Shown: positions 1 to 13,200 of the stretch, in pieces
Numbering within the stretch: the stretch's first letter is position 1
How the letters are laid out: each line of letters begins with the position of its first letter
Source of the DNA: Canna indica
Lineage: Eukaryota > Streptophyta > Magnoliopsida > Zingiberales > Cannaceae
Reading direction: 5' to 3'
DNA length: 64,000 bases
Assembly: GCA_034359265.1 (NCBI GenBank)
Contig: CP136891.1
Location: forward strand, 85,082,001-85,146,000
The notes under the pieces: generated by a model
Told to the model about the DNA's origin: nothing
Seen by the model: only the letters and a program-made list of their open reading frames with translations
Database searches by the model: none
Position numbers and translations under genes: made by a program

Positions 1-145
1 ATCACCAACCTAATTGTCTCCACAAAAAACAAATAATTATTGGCATAATTTCTCAAGCTAATTAATTAAGCACTTCATTTTATGTTATTAATTATTTGGA
101 TTGATTATTGATAAATATATACTCTGACATTTTACATGTATAGCT

Positions 146-1572
146 TGGGGTGAGCATCGGTTGGGTCGGGTCAAACCCGACCCGACTCGACCCGAATAAC
201 CCAAACCTGATTAAATCATCCGACCTTATTCAAAAAACTTTTGGGGCCCGATCCGAATAATTTGAATTCCCTTTAGAAAAAAAAAAATTAAAATTCATCT
301 TGAAAATGACGATAAAAAGGTGAATAATTGTATTAAAAATATAGTTTTTTACGAAAATCGGATTCAACTTTGGGGAATTCCCCAAATTGGAATTGAGTGG
401 ATCCAATACCGATTTTGCCCCTGGCCAAAGTCTCTAACCAACTAGAGACTTTGGTTAAAAATATAAAAAATAATTTTAATTTATATTAAAAAAGAGGTAT
501 AATAGAAATGAGGTGTTAGATTTAAAAATATATATTTTCAAACTCTTTAATCAGTTAGAAACTTTGGTCAAAAATTTATATATATATATATAAAGTATTT
601 AAAAAAAGGTATAATAGAAATGAGGTGTTAGATTCTAAAAAATATATTTTCAAACTCTCTAAATCATTAGAGAGTTTTGCACAAAGTCTATAAATTCAAA
701 TTAAAATTTAAAAAATAAAAAATATTTTTGATATTATAGACTTTGGGCAAAAGTCTCTAATGCATTAAATTTTATTTAGAGACTTTTGTCCAAAGTCTAT
801 AGAATTAATTTTTAATTATGATGTGAAATATTTTTGTTCAAAATATTTTGATAGACTCTAGCATATTTTTTATATCACATATATATTTTTTTGAGTTAAA
901 TTTTATTTTTTATAATTATAAAATTACTATAAACAAAAGTCTCTAACTCATTAGAGACTTTTCTGCAAAGTCTACAATTGCTTCATACTTTTTCAAAAAA
1001 TATATTTGAATTTATAAAATAATTTTTTAATGATACAAAAGAGGAATTATGATCTAGAAAAATATTATACATCAAAATATTTCATAATTTTTATTTTTAA
1101 TTTAAATTTATAGACTTTGTACAAAAGTGTTTAATATATTAGAGAGTTTGAAAAATATATTTTTTATTTTTCTAATATCTTATTTTTATCATAAAAAGTA
1201 TTTTATAAATTAAAATTATTTTTTTAATTTTTGGCCAAAGTTGAATCCGATTTTGGGAATTAATTAATTTAATTCCCAAAATCCGATTTTGGTAAATTGC
1301 TGTTAAATATATGATTTCACTATGAATTGGATTTAAGATCTCCTAAACTTTATTTTCAACCTTCTAACCACAAAGCCAACACCGTCTTTTATAAATACAT
1401 TATACATAAATATGCATTTAAGTATATTTTTGGGTCGGGTAAGATAAATCAAGGTTTTAACCCGCCCCGAACCGACCCGTTTGACTCAATTAACTCGAGC
1501 CAAATTGATTTAATTTTCGGGTCGGTTTTTTCGGATTATATACTCAGGTCCGTTCGAGTTTTGCTCACCCCT
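146..1572. mobile_element. non-autonomous DNA transposon, short terminal inverted repeats
   Basis: The left end reads TGGGGTGAGCA and the right end, reverse complemented, AGGGGTGAGCA. The 10-bp sequence ATGTATAGCT lies directly outside both ends (136-145 and 1573-1582), as expected of a target-site duplication. Subterminal GGGTCGGGT-type repeats occur at both ends. No transposase reading frame is visible; the only long ORF (1327-1584) runs through the right end and looks incidental. The ends resemble plant hAT-like elements, but 10 bp is nearer the Mutator range, so the superfamily is unresolved. Confidence 0.75.
345..1300. repeat. palindromic modules inside the 5' transposon
   Basis: Several short imperfect palindromes of the form (A)AGTCTCTAA ... 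TTAGAGACTTT recur near 430, 540, 655, 745-800, 930 and 1105-1150, each next to CAAAGTCTA-type sequence. The outer parts near 350-410 and 1240-1295 carry mirrored copies of AAAATCGGATTCAACTTTGG, suggesting a second element nested in the first. Confidence 0.55.
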
Positions 1573-1582
1573 ATGTATAGCT

Positions 1583-2339
1583 AGTAAATGTATTCAATTT
1601 CTTGATTTTAAATAATTAATTTATACGTATGCATGCATACAATGATCAATAATATTGTAACAATTTTATATAATCTTAATTAGACATATACATATATCCT
1701 CTTTCATTGATCAAATGCTAGAAAATAATCCATCTTAAGTGCTTAGCTTTAAAAAAGTAGTAGGGTACAAACCAATATATATCAAAGTAAACTTTAGCCC
1801 TAAAGAATAATTAATTAGCAATTAAGTAAATAATTGCATACATCCTTAATTATTCCATTTGCCTTATATATATATTGTAGGTCAATACATCAAACATTTG
1901 ACTATTATAGTAGCTGGACAAGCCACAAATTTCTTAATCTAACTTAATCACCGCCCATCACAAGCTAAATTAATTAATTAATTACACCATATATTGAGCA
2001 GTACTAACAGTTGATATATATAATTTGTTGATTGACCTTCAAACTGTTCCCTAAAATGTAGTTAATTACTTAATTAGTAGAAAGGCTTGTGACCTAATTA
2101 TTCTTCCTTAATGTTTGGTAATTGTCACAGTGATGGGAATCTAACTAGCAAATGGGACATCATTTGGTTTCTTGTCTGTGTTAATTAAATATGACACTAC
2201 TTTTAGATATATTTAATCATAATTAATGTCAAGATTACTCAGATTAATTATACATGCATTAATTTACATGCATGATTAGCATATATAAGTTCATTGCATC
2301 AAGCTAATTAATCAATTAAAATAGATATTAGTTAGGTCT
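1583..2339. other. AT-rich intergenic stretch, no gene seen
   Basis: Low-complexity AT-rich sequence with many TTAATTAA and ATGCAT motifs. No coding region, RNA gene or repeat was recognised. Confidence 0.6.
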
Positions 2340-2762
2340 ACCGACCATGCCATAACATCTCATGTGCTCCATTGCCCTTCCTCTTCCACATGCCCACACA
2401 TGGGCTGCCCCGAATCCGACGGCCGCGATCGCCCGAGTGACCGCCGTTCGGTCGATCTCGGCCGCACGATCCCGATCGGGCGGCCTAGAGGTTGGCCGGA
2501 CCTGCCATGGCATTAGACCAACATGGTCCTCTTGGTTGTCGTCCTCCCACCCGACCAACCTCGTTGTCATGGCCCTCACTTTCCCATGCATTAATTGAGC
2601 TTAGGGGACATGCATTATGTTATGTTACGTGTCTTCTACTTCTCCTTCCACTGTTAGGCTATAAATCTATATCGCCATTTGAGACTCTCCACCACATCTC
2701 TCTCACAGCTGCAACCAAACACAAACCCTAATTGTTATTTTCTCACACCAAGTCTTGTTGAC
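2340..2762 (+). promoter_or_regulatory. Aux/IAA promoter and 5' leader
   Basis: A GC-rich patch (about 2400-2600) stands out from AT-rich flanks. A TATA-like TATAAAT lies at 2660-2666, about 100 bp before the chosen ATG, giving a plausible short leader ending in CT-rich sequence. An ACGTG core occurs at about 2629. I did not find a perfect TGTCTC auxin response element here, so auxin induction is inferred only from the gene family. Confidence 0.5.
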
Positions 2763-3644
2763 ATGGAAGCTGCGGCGAGCTACGTCAAAGACACCGAGCT
2801 GAGGCTCGGGTTGCCGGGCACCGACGCGCCGGAGAAACCGGCGGCCGCCAGGGGCAGCAAGCGAGCGCTGCCGGAGGCCGGTGACGATAAGAGCAAGTCT
2901 TCGGAGGAGGACTGCGGCGACCGGGAAACCCCAGTGGCAAAGTAAGTATATGTAGTATGTAGCTTGCTGGTGATTGATTGAGGAAAGCTTGTGGGGGTGT
3001 AGTTTTGCTGACCATGTGTTCGATGAAATGTTTGCAGGGCGCAAGTGGTGGGGTGGCCGCCGGTCCGGTCGTACAGGAAGAACAGCTTCTCCCTGCAGGC
3101 GAGGAAGGGGGAGGCGGAAGGTGCAGGGTTGTACGTGAAGGTGAGCATGGACGGGGCTCCTTACTTGAGGAAGATTGATCTCAAGGTTTACAAGGGTTAC
3201 AAGGAACTCAGGGAGGCCTTGGATTGGATGTTCAAATGTTTCTCTCAAGGTATACATCTTATATATATATATGCAAGAACACTTCATTAGTATTTATGGA
3301 CAATTAATATTGATCACAAATTGATTAATTAATTAACAACTTGTGTTTGATGATCTCTTGCAGGAGATGTTTCAAAAAAAGAAGGTGGGAATAATGGATC
3401 TGAGTATGCCATGACTTATGAAGATAAAGATGGAGACTGGATGTTGGTTGGAGATGTTCCATGGGAGTAAGTATATATTTGAGATCATATATCTATATTA
3501 ATTATATGCTTATCTTTACATGTATATTTAGCTGACAGGCATATCTTTGGTTTGATGTTAATTTGCAGCATGTTCATCTCCTCTTGCAAGAGACTGAGGA
3601 TAATGAAGGGATCTGAAGCAAGGGGCTTGGAATCAAGACACTGA
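2763..3644 (+). CDS. Aux/IAA auxin-responsive repressor
   Basis: Nuclear short-lived repressor of auxin response factors, degraded through the TIR1/AFB auxin receptor. Exons read as 2763-2941, 3038-3249, 3364-3466 and 3569-3644; all junctions are GT-AG and the frame stays open for 189 residues, a normal family length. Domain I has the LxLxL repression motif (LRLGLPG, residues 13-19). Domain II has the degron GWPPV (65-69) followed by RSYRKN. Domains III/IV (PB1) start at [14 protein letters not shown] (92-105) and include the [17 protein letters not shown] block and the basic [16 protein letters not shown] tail. The start is the first ATG after the TATA-like box and matches family N-termini. 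All four domains are intact, so it should be a functional auxin-sensitive repressor; the specific IAA number cannot be assigned. Confidence 0.95.
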
Positions 3645-6600
3645 CAAGATCCATATATATATACACTTGTTGAGAGTAGATTCTTTTTTGCTTGGATTTT
3701 CCAAGTTCACGAGTCTGCTAAAAAGAAAAAGGAAAGAAAGGAGAGAAAAATTAAAGAAATAAAGGTTGGAAGTACTGGATCTACACGCCAACTGAATCAT
3801 CTGACACTCCCCCAGATCACAAGAACCTGGAAAGGAAAAGATGAGAGAACAGCTAACAGTCTCATGCATTAATGATGTCAAAATTAATTAGCAAATTGTG
3901 TTTTCTTAATTCTTCCCATGCAATTGTACATATATAGTTAATGTTGGATTGCTTTATTTCTTATATATTATATATAGAAGACCATATCTCAACTTCTTGT
4001 TAATTAGCATGTGGAAGAGATGAAGGATCTGCTTATGTCTTCCTGTTAATTATTATGTATGGATCTCAGAGTGAAATAGAAAAGAAAAGATCAAGTTTTG
4101 GGTATATCTGTTTTCTATTTTCTTTTGAGTTCTAAATCTAAATAAATGCATCAACACAAATATGGCAATTCAACAATGGAAACACAAACTAATTAAACTT
4201 AATATCTGTTTGCATAATTGTGTATAGATATATAAATTTATATTGGACCTAATTTAATTAATTGAATGGTGGAAACATCAAACAATGGGCCAGAGATTAA
4301 TGAAGTAATGGATATGTGCAAGTGATAAGGTAAAGCAAAAGACTTATATTAGTGGCTGACAAAGAATCAAGATGTGTGTTGCTTGTCCATATGCCTTGAA
4401 TAGAAGACAGAGGGAATAAAATGGCAGACAACCTCCATGTGATGAACATGAACGCGGAAGGATCGGAGCTTCCACTTTGGATGCCATTCCAATCCTCACC
4501 ATTAATTATGGATGGATGGATCATATCCCCTTAGATTAATTAATTATTGCATAGGCATATGTTTAAACAATTTTAAGGCCACATGAATTGTTTTTTTTAA
4601 AAAAATTATTTATTTATTGGCGTAATAATTAAGGCAGCTAGCCGTCAGTATTTTAATAGTATAAGATTATTATTCCGAATTACCAAATGATCAATGCTCA
4701 TGATAGAGAGGCTTGGAAAGGTCCCCCCTCTCATAATCTTCAATTTAAAAGATGATGTAATGCTTTTGGAATAATTTTTCTTTAGCTAAAACTATTACTG
4801 AATTATATACTTTCTGCGCACTGTGAATCCTGATCATTTTTGGTTAATGAATGATTGTTACCATCAGTACTGTCCCAAAAGCATTGACAAAAAAATGAAC
4901 AAAAAGCTGTTTTTGCAAATTACTGATAATTCAATAGAAATCAAATCCCAAAAGAAGCATTCCCAAAGATTAAACTATGTATAAGTCCCATATCGTGCAC
5001 AAACTCGAGCAAGACTTCTGAACGTGGACTAGACTAGTACTTTGGGCCCAACCAGATTAGGTCCAGAAGTGCTCACACTCATGAACCAGACTCAAAATTA
5101 GCTCAGGGACTCCGCATCCACATACAAGGACATCTTCATGCTTATTTATTACGAGAGATTCGTCAATTATGAACCACACATCTTCGAGATTAGCCTCAAT
5201 TCATTCTGAGCACATCCTCGTAAGATTTAGGGAGGCATTATCGCCCGAAACGTCCATCATCCTGCACTGTATACGGACACGATGCTCATCAAGTATACTC
5301 GATTCCAATTTCCATACTCACGTACACATGAAATTCCTTCTTACTTGAGCGTCAGAGTGTCTTTGCATGTCCCCCGCCGGAGTTGCACCGAACCAGGAGA
5401 CGCGCAAGACCGCATCACCTCGACTTCATGCAAGAACACAATGCACGTAGTCATTAGTCAAATTCGATCCATTCACATCACAGGAGGGCATATATAATTT
5501 TGTCAAGCTACTAAAGATATAGGCCGGCTTATGAAGGTAGATTTCGCTTCAAAGGGAGAACATTTAATAAACCTAACAATCTCCATCCTGATCACATAGG
5601 AGAAAAAGGATGAAAAGAAAATCGTACCATCAATATTTGTATACTTATCATTTTATTGAGGTGTGTGTAAGTGCAAAGGTTGAGAAGAGAACTAAAATAT
5701 TTAGTACTCAAACATTTCTGTATCCTTCTCATCAATTTGATATATCAAACAAGCAGCATGGGCATGGTATGGGAAAGCAAGCAAGCCGGCCAACTCATAC
5801 TGACTAATAATATGATATTTAGTACTCAAATCAACAATGAGATTGGAAGGAAACTTCAAAGCAGTATGCAAATTATATAATATTGCAGTTATTATAAACA
5901 AGAAAACTAGGGAGATTCTAGCCAACACCATGTGACTACAACATGCCAGCTCTGTGTCTCCTTTGTTGTCTCTTGACCAACAGTCAGCATCTTTATGTAT
6001 ATATATGTGAACAGCAACCAATCTGATAAATGATTCATCATAATCCACATTCAGTGATGCTCAGGAACAGAAGAGCCTAAACAATTAGGGAATTGACAGT
6101 TCATGGTCCCCTTGCATCCTAGAATTATAAGATAGCTGTTAACTCTTGACCGAATAAAAAAGGACAAAAAGAAAAGACTCGAGCTAAGCAGCTTGTCATT
6201 TTTTGACATGGAACCTAAACTAGCAATGAGGGGATGTGTCAGAAGATTATAGGAATCATATGGAAGTATAGGGTTGTTTTCATTTAGTACGATGCATGTA
6301 ATAATCTTTCTCATATTATCTTTGAATGAAAACAGAACAAATCATTATCCAATTTGGTACAACTCTTGAGCATGAATTTATTATTCATCATGACTTCAAG
6401 CAGCTACCTCTGACAGTTTGATGCCCAAAAGACAGACCAAGTAAAATTTTCACATAACTATACTGCTTATTGCCACAATGGTTGCAGTGTATTAGAACAA
6501 TCAGCTACCGTACAGGATAACAAAATTAAAGTGACTTAAATAACCTTTTTCTCATAGTGTAACATCCAATATGATTCTAGCATAAACAAAATTGTAGCTA

Positions 6601-6900
6601 ACTAACTGCTTATTGCTTAATTACAAAAAAGGACTGGCGGTGAAGAAAGAGAATCTTTCAAACCAAGAAAATGGAAATGTTACTACCAGCCCACATTTTC
6701 TTCATATCCCAATGAATGTAATTAAATGACACATTATTCCTTTTGGTCATACAAATGTATTATTGTAGCCGGCTTCAAGTATAATCCTTTAGGTACAAAA
6801 CTCCATATAAAATACATCTACCAACATTTATGTTCTGAGTACAATTTGGTTTCAGCTATAGTTCTCCATTTTGTCAGGTTTACCTCAATGCTATGGAATT
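3645..6900. other. intergenic region with Aux/IAA 3' UTR; no other gene seen
   Basis: The first few hundred bases are probably the Aux/IAA 3' UTR. The rest is AT-rich with only short chance ORFs. A stretch at about 4980-5530 has more even base composition and reads like a degraded repeat, but no ends, coding motif or family could be recognised. Confidence 0.5.
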
Positions 6901-7106
6901 GATGTCATGTTCCAGGAGGCAAGCAAACTGTAAATTTGTAGAACTCATGAATTCATGATGCATTAGCAGGGATGCTAAAATTCTCAATGATCGCTTGAAA
7001 ATTGATGTCATGTTCCACGAGGGAAGCAAACTGTAAATTTGTAGAACTCATGAATTCATGATGCATTAGCAGGGATGCTAAAATTCTCAATGATCGCTTG
7101 AAAATT
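6901..7106. repeat. 103-bp tandem duplication
   Basis: Two near-identical 103-bp copies (6901-7003 and 7004-7106) differ at only a few positions, for example CAGGAGGCAAG versus CACGAGGGAAG. They start about 100 bp beyond the stop codon of the mannosidase gene, so they probably lie in its 3' UTR or terminator region. Confidence 0.9.
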
Positions 7107-7208
7107 CATCTCATTTATGTTCCTTTGAGAGGTTGAAAACTCATGATGCATCTGGTCTTCACTCAAAAGGGAAATAAATAACTTGCAATTGCCTAAATAA
7201 ATTCCATT

Positions 7209-10200
7209 TTAGCTGGCATCCATATCCTTTTGTATTCCTTGATTACCATCTCCATCATCTCCACCATCTTTATTATCTGAAAGATGTACTACAACTTTCA
7301 ATTCCTCCCGTATGACCTGAATGTTATCACTATCATTGTCATTCTTCTGTGTTGGTTTGGAACTTGGGTTAGTATGTCCAGAGACAGAATGCTGATGAGG
7401 TTGACTAGCCTCACTGCTGTAGATATCCTCTTTGTCCACAATATATGATATGCCAAACTTCTGTCCATGAGTCAATCCTGGACAGTGTCCCTGTAGAAGA
7501 TGCAACATAGTTAATCACAGAAAAATAGGTTGAAGAAAGCGAGGCAATCTACAATCTTTTAGCCACTAAATTGCAATTGCTTCCAAGTCATTCTTGCCAC
7601 TCAACTAAAGCAAGATAATAGATAATCTTCGTTCCAATAGGACAATAAATCACTCTAAGGGATGCATTTTAGAGTGCATTAAATTAGTAAGAAAATACTA
7701 ACCAGGCATTCTGCCCACTGAACTAAGTAGTCTGTAAAGAAGTTCTATCCTTTTCCCAGTTAATGCAGTCTTCTTTAGCCATGATCTTTCTGTGTTGTGA
7801 ATCACAATGGAAGAACTTAAATTCTTAGACATGCTGCAGCATGCAAAATGACATTATGAAGGGGCACTGTGCCAACAAATGCACTGGTCAATATTTGGGC
7901 CCACATCACCTGGCATGGGAGTTTTGCTGTCCAGCATGGTACTATAACATTCCCAGAATGCACCCATGCACCTCTATTACAAAAAAAGTCTTTACTAATG
8001 TTATCTAGACCCAGATACCCAGAGATTAAGTTTTAACCGTCGACCTACAATTTTGGCATGAAAACCATAGAAAAAGACAATCCCGGTGCATGAGGCTCTT
8101 GCCGGTGCAAGTTCTTGGGAGAGCCCCTTGCATAGCAAAGAGGTTGTTTCCAAGACTTGTAGCCTCTTCTCCCAAGTTGCAACGAAGCAACCTTACTACT
8201 GTAGAAAGGCTTGCTCTCTTACAAGTCACAACCATGATACTAGATGTAATTTATATAATGGTTTCCTTCAGAGAAGAACAGTGCTTCTAGACGTAATCTT
8301 AAGTTCTAGCATGATGACTTTGTGTTCAATCTTCTAGATGTTGTTTTTCATACCTTGATGACACTTGAAGTTGAGAAGGAATCCTGAATTTTTAGCTGAT
8401 GTACTGAGGGATCTGAATTTCTATGAGATTGAGTACCATTTATTTCCTGATGACCAACTGATGTCTCAATGATGCCATATTTATGCTTAATTTCATCTTT
8501 ACAAAATGATCCAAAATAAGAACAGTGCTCATTGATCAAAGACATTTCTGGAGTAGCAGGTAAGAAGTGACCTTCTGTACTAAAGATGTACCTGCACTTC
8601 AGAAATGAAATCAGTTAACCATCTTTTCATTAATTTCAAATTCAATATGGAGGCTGCATCTAATAGTACTTACTTATATGGCCCATTCTCAATAATATTG
8701 TCTGGACCCACAGCTAAATCAAAAAGCAGCCAAAGATACTTAACCTGGAACAAATTGCTGTCAGATATGATCAAATGAGATGCTCTTGGAATTCACGTAG
8801 AGAAGTAAATAAACAAATTAGCTGGATTGCGCATTATACAAATCAGGTTCAAAGTATATATCCATGAAGTACATACTCATCAGGACTACTCAATTAAGTT
8901 TTAAATGAATGTAGAGCAGACTACTTTAAAACATACTGTTCATTTTGGCTGCTGCTTTCTGCATTTCACCAAAATTGGACATTTTTAAAAGTCAACTAAT
9001 CAATTTGAAGATGAAATGCAAGATGATCCTTACTGTTTCAGCAAGAAAAAAACTCTCCATATGATCATCCTGCTTGTGAGACTCTACATCTGTTATATGA
9101 CAATATCCACAAGGGCACCTAGCACCATATTGAATACTTGCCACCATGTCCCGTCCAGCATTAAGATATCTGGATTAAAGACATTCAAATATAGTTTGAT
9201 TGTAAAAGAAATAAATACTAGCTCACAAGTACAGGTCAGTTTCATTTTGAGGCAATACATGCAAATCACCATTAAATCAAATGCATAATGTGGCATGCCT
9301 TTCAGAAAGAAACCTACATTTTAAAATGGAAAATATTCAGTTTATTCTTATTGTTTAATTTCTGTCCTAGACCTCATTAAATACCAGCTATTTATTTTCA
9401 ACACACTCACTAGACAAGGTGGAAGAAATGAAGGAAAATAGAGGTGTTCTCATATAGTATAGTGTCTCTATGACATTCCTATAATTCCATAAACTTGAGA
9501 TAACAAGAAGCACCTGGTTGAAAGACAATAATCATATCAAAGATCTTTTTTCTTCACTTAAACCAGTTCATTTTGGAATTGCCTTTACAGTTCACATTCA
9601 TTAGGTGTACAGTTTTTCTTTCAAGGATATGCTTATGGCAACAATTACAAACAGAACCATAGACAAACCATAGACATCCATTATGGAACCGTTCTTCTCC
9701 CTTTCGCTATCTTATTTCTGTCGTAGTTATCATTGTCTCCCTCCTTTTTCCTATCTTCCTTTTCCTTCTCCATTTTCCTCTATCCTTCTTTTTGCTCACT
9801 TCCTCTACCAACTTGGATGAATAAAATTAGAATGAAATTAGAAACTCTTGCTAAGGTGTCCGGAAAAAATTGAAACAGAAAAAAACCTTGCTTAAGAAAT
9901 TACAAATTGGCTGGATATCTAAAAAAAGAAGCATTATATCATCAGTTCATTTGCTGTAAATAGTGAACTTGCTGATTTCGTGTTAGATGATTAGATTTTA
10001 AACAGTGATTCTTACTTTGGCAAATTCCTTTGGTCGAAACCATATTCTTTCACATAAAGCTTGCCGTATCCTTCTGTTATGAGGATACCACAATTACCCA
10101 TATTATGAAAATGAGTGTCTCTTTCAAGTGATGCAAATCTAGAATAGTTTTCTATGTCAACTAAAATAACCACCAATAACCATTTGATTCAAATCTCTAG

Positions 10201-13200
10201 AACATAGTCACATACCTAGGATCTCTGGTAGCTTTGAATAGCCAATATGTGCTCTCAATCAACTCTGGTCGCAGGGGATAACTTTTTTGACCACGCTGAA
10301 AGTGATGATCTAGAAAAGTTAATAAAATATAATGAAAACATAGTTAACAGAAAGAAACCAATGCATTAAAGTACCTGGACACTCATTGTTGCAAGATTAA
10401 AACCTTCTGGAGTAAATCCATACTTTTTCCAGACACTGAAGAACGCAGCATGGGTACGAATAGCAGGATCAACATCTCCAGCTAAAACCTTATAATTAAC
10501 ACCATCAGCAATGCTCAAAGAAACATTTAACACTTTAGTTACACTATCAACAAACCTGAAGCCCTGGCCAGAATGCCTGTAGACTGTTAAATAATGGCCA
10601 AACTGTAGCAGCAGAGTTCATATTAACCTCCACATACCTATATTTCATTACAGTCAACAAACAAATAATAAATAAAATAGCAATTTTTATTTGACGATAA
10701 ATATAGAATTGTGGAATTAAGAAATATTACAAGACAAAAGACAATAATGGAAATTAAAGAAACGTGATAGGAAGAATTGATAGTTCACCAAGGATCATGA
10801 TGGAGGTATCGCATAGCTGCCTTGTAAGCTTCCTGGAATACAAACAAATATTCTTCGTCTCCAAACAACAGATATGCCTGTTAAAGATTCTACAGCAGTG
10901 AATAAACAAATGAACACAATTTTAATTCAACAATGAAACAAGAGCTCTTATCAAGTACAACAATGTGCGCCCCTTATTGGTTTGGTTTTTGCTTCCTAAA
11001 GAAAAGTGCCCCCTATGAGTGGCTTTCTAGCAACACTGTTTTATATTTCATGATATGATATTGACATAATTGTTTCAGTTAAAAGTCTCCTTCAAAGAAG
11101 CATACACCCCTAAAGTGAAACACAGCTTTCTCTCCTATAGCAACATTGCAAACTTTGATGATAGGCTACTCTTCATGTAGCACTCAACATTAGGTGCAAA
11201 TATTCATTCAACCAATAGGATCAGATGGGATGAAGCAGGATATGAAGCAAGCATAACTATGATGAGGAGGACCTTGAATGCCTAGCTCATGCAAACTCCC
11301 TGGAAAGCAATGATCCTAGACTTATCATATCAAATGAAGATAATTGCAATGAGAAGTCCATACTGGTAAAAATATGAATCTTGAATATAATTTTTTTTTT
11401 AGATCTCTACCCTTAATATTCATGAACTGATCTGGGAAACTTAAAATAATTGAAACCATGGAAGAAAAGAAGTCAAGGACCATATCGCCGCTTACCAGCA
11501 TATAGGCAATGTGATGAATCTCAATTTATTATGACTCTAGGTTTGTTATACAAGACTAAGGTTATAGGAATTCCGTGCTACAGTAAATTAATTAAAAACC
11601 TGAATTGTCCACATATATAGAAAGCTCCAGGATTTCAAAAATGAACTTCAGGTAATATCAAAAAGAACTAAAGAGAAAGGAAAGTGAGAGGGATTAGAAA
11701 ATATTGTGATCAAATTTAAAGCTACAAACAGAAGATAGCTGATAACTTGCCTTCAAAAGGTATTCATAGAAAGAATCAATGCTTGTTCCTATTCCAGCAT
11801 CCTGCAAGGAGAACAAGTGGGAACGTAATATAGCAAATCAAGATAACCACTGACAAGCTAAAGAGATTTCTTTCATGTGAAATATTTCACACTAGCATTC
11901 TAAGCATGCAAGTATGTCTTAAATACCAACATTTGCGGGAACAGCTCTGTTGGAATAGAATTAGCAATCAAAAGAACAGATAGAGGCATAAAGCTACCTA
12001 CAACTATCTACAAAAGTATTTCCTTAAAAACAGAGATGTTCAAATCTATCAGTGACAGGAATTCGTCATAGTATAAATATCTCTAATATCTCCATCAAGT
12101 TCTGTCCCTTAGTGGTAAATAAATAAACCTATTTACCAGATAAATCTTTCGGCACATGAAGACAAATGTAGACATCACTAGATATGATTAAATGTGTGTA
12201 AAAAGCATCAGATTATGTAAACTTGGACTGGAGATAAGCCGAAACCAGAAAACATGAAACGATAAAGTAACTTTAATTTTGATATTTGCCCTTTCTTGGA
12301 TTTATCAAAACTAATTTGGCCTTTCTTGGTACTGATCAAAACTATTCAAAGGATTACCCTGTTCTGATGCAAGTAACAATCACATCAAATTAGATTCATG
12401 GGGCTTGAGTTTTTAAAATATAAAACAATTTGATGTTGGAAAAAAAAAACCAATAAACAAAAAAGAACAAACATCTTGACCTGGTTTCATATAGCAGATG
12501 TGAACTGCCCCCAAATAAAATGAACTGAAGCAGTACATCAAAATGGCCCATTATATCCAGTATTATTGTAGCATGCCTCTGTGCAAATCAGGTATCAACA
12601 CATCAAATGCCTTGGGGTTCAGGGCTTTGTAGGTCAGCAAACAATCAAACTTTCAGTCCTATATGCCAACAATTGCTTGGTGCAATAGGCTGTCAACTGT
12701 GCTTGGTAATAAGCCGGACCGATATTGATGGACTACATACGAATCCCGGTACCTAATCTAGTTTTCTAACCATTATATATATTTTTTCTAAACCTTTGAT
12801 ACTTCTGCTTCGTTCCAATATAAAAAATAATTGCAGAATTAAACCCCAATGTGCCAATAACAGGTAACAACAAGCACAAATGAAAGTTGTTAATGTATGC
12901 ATACAAGCATCAAATTTACCATCATAGCTGCTCACAAAAGATTTTTAAATTTTTTTTAATCAGTGCTGATGGAAATAAAGAGGGAAGAGACATTACCTTT
13001 TGAGTCCATTCACCGGTGAAGATATTAATATGAGCTCCAACAAGGTTAATCTTTGACCTACGGGCCCATATTCCACGCACAGCGTTCTTTGTAACTTGCT
13101 CAAAAACTGCAAGATAACATAGCAGCAGCTTCATCCACGGAATAAGACACGAGTTAATAGGATCAAGCAGAAGTGACATTATCAATTTCCAGCATGACCC

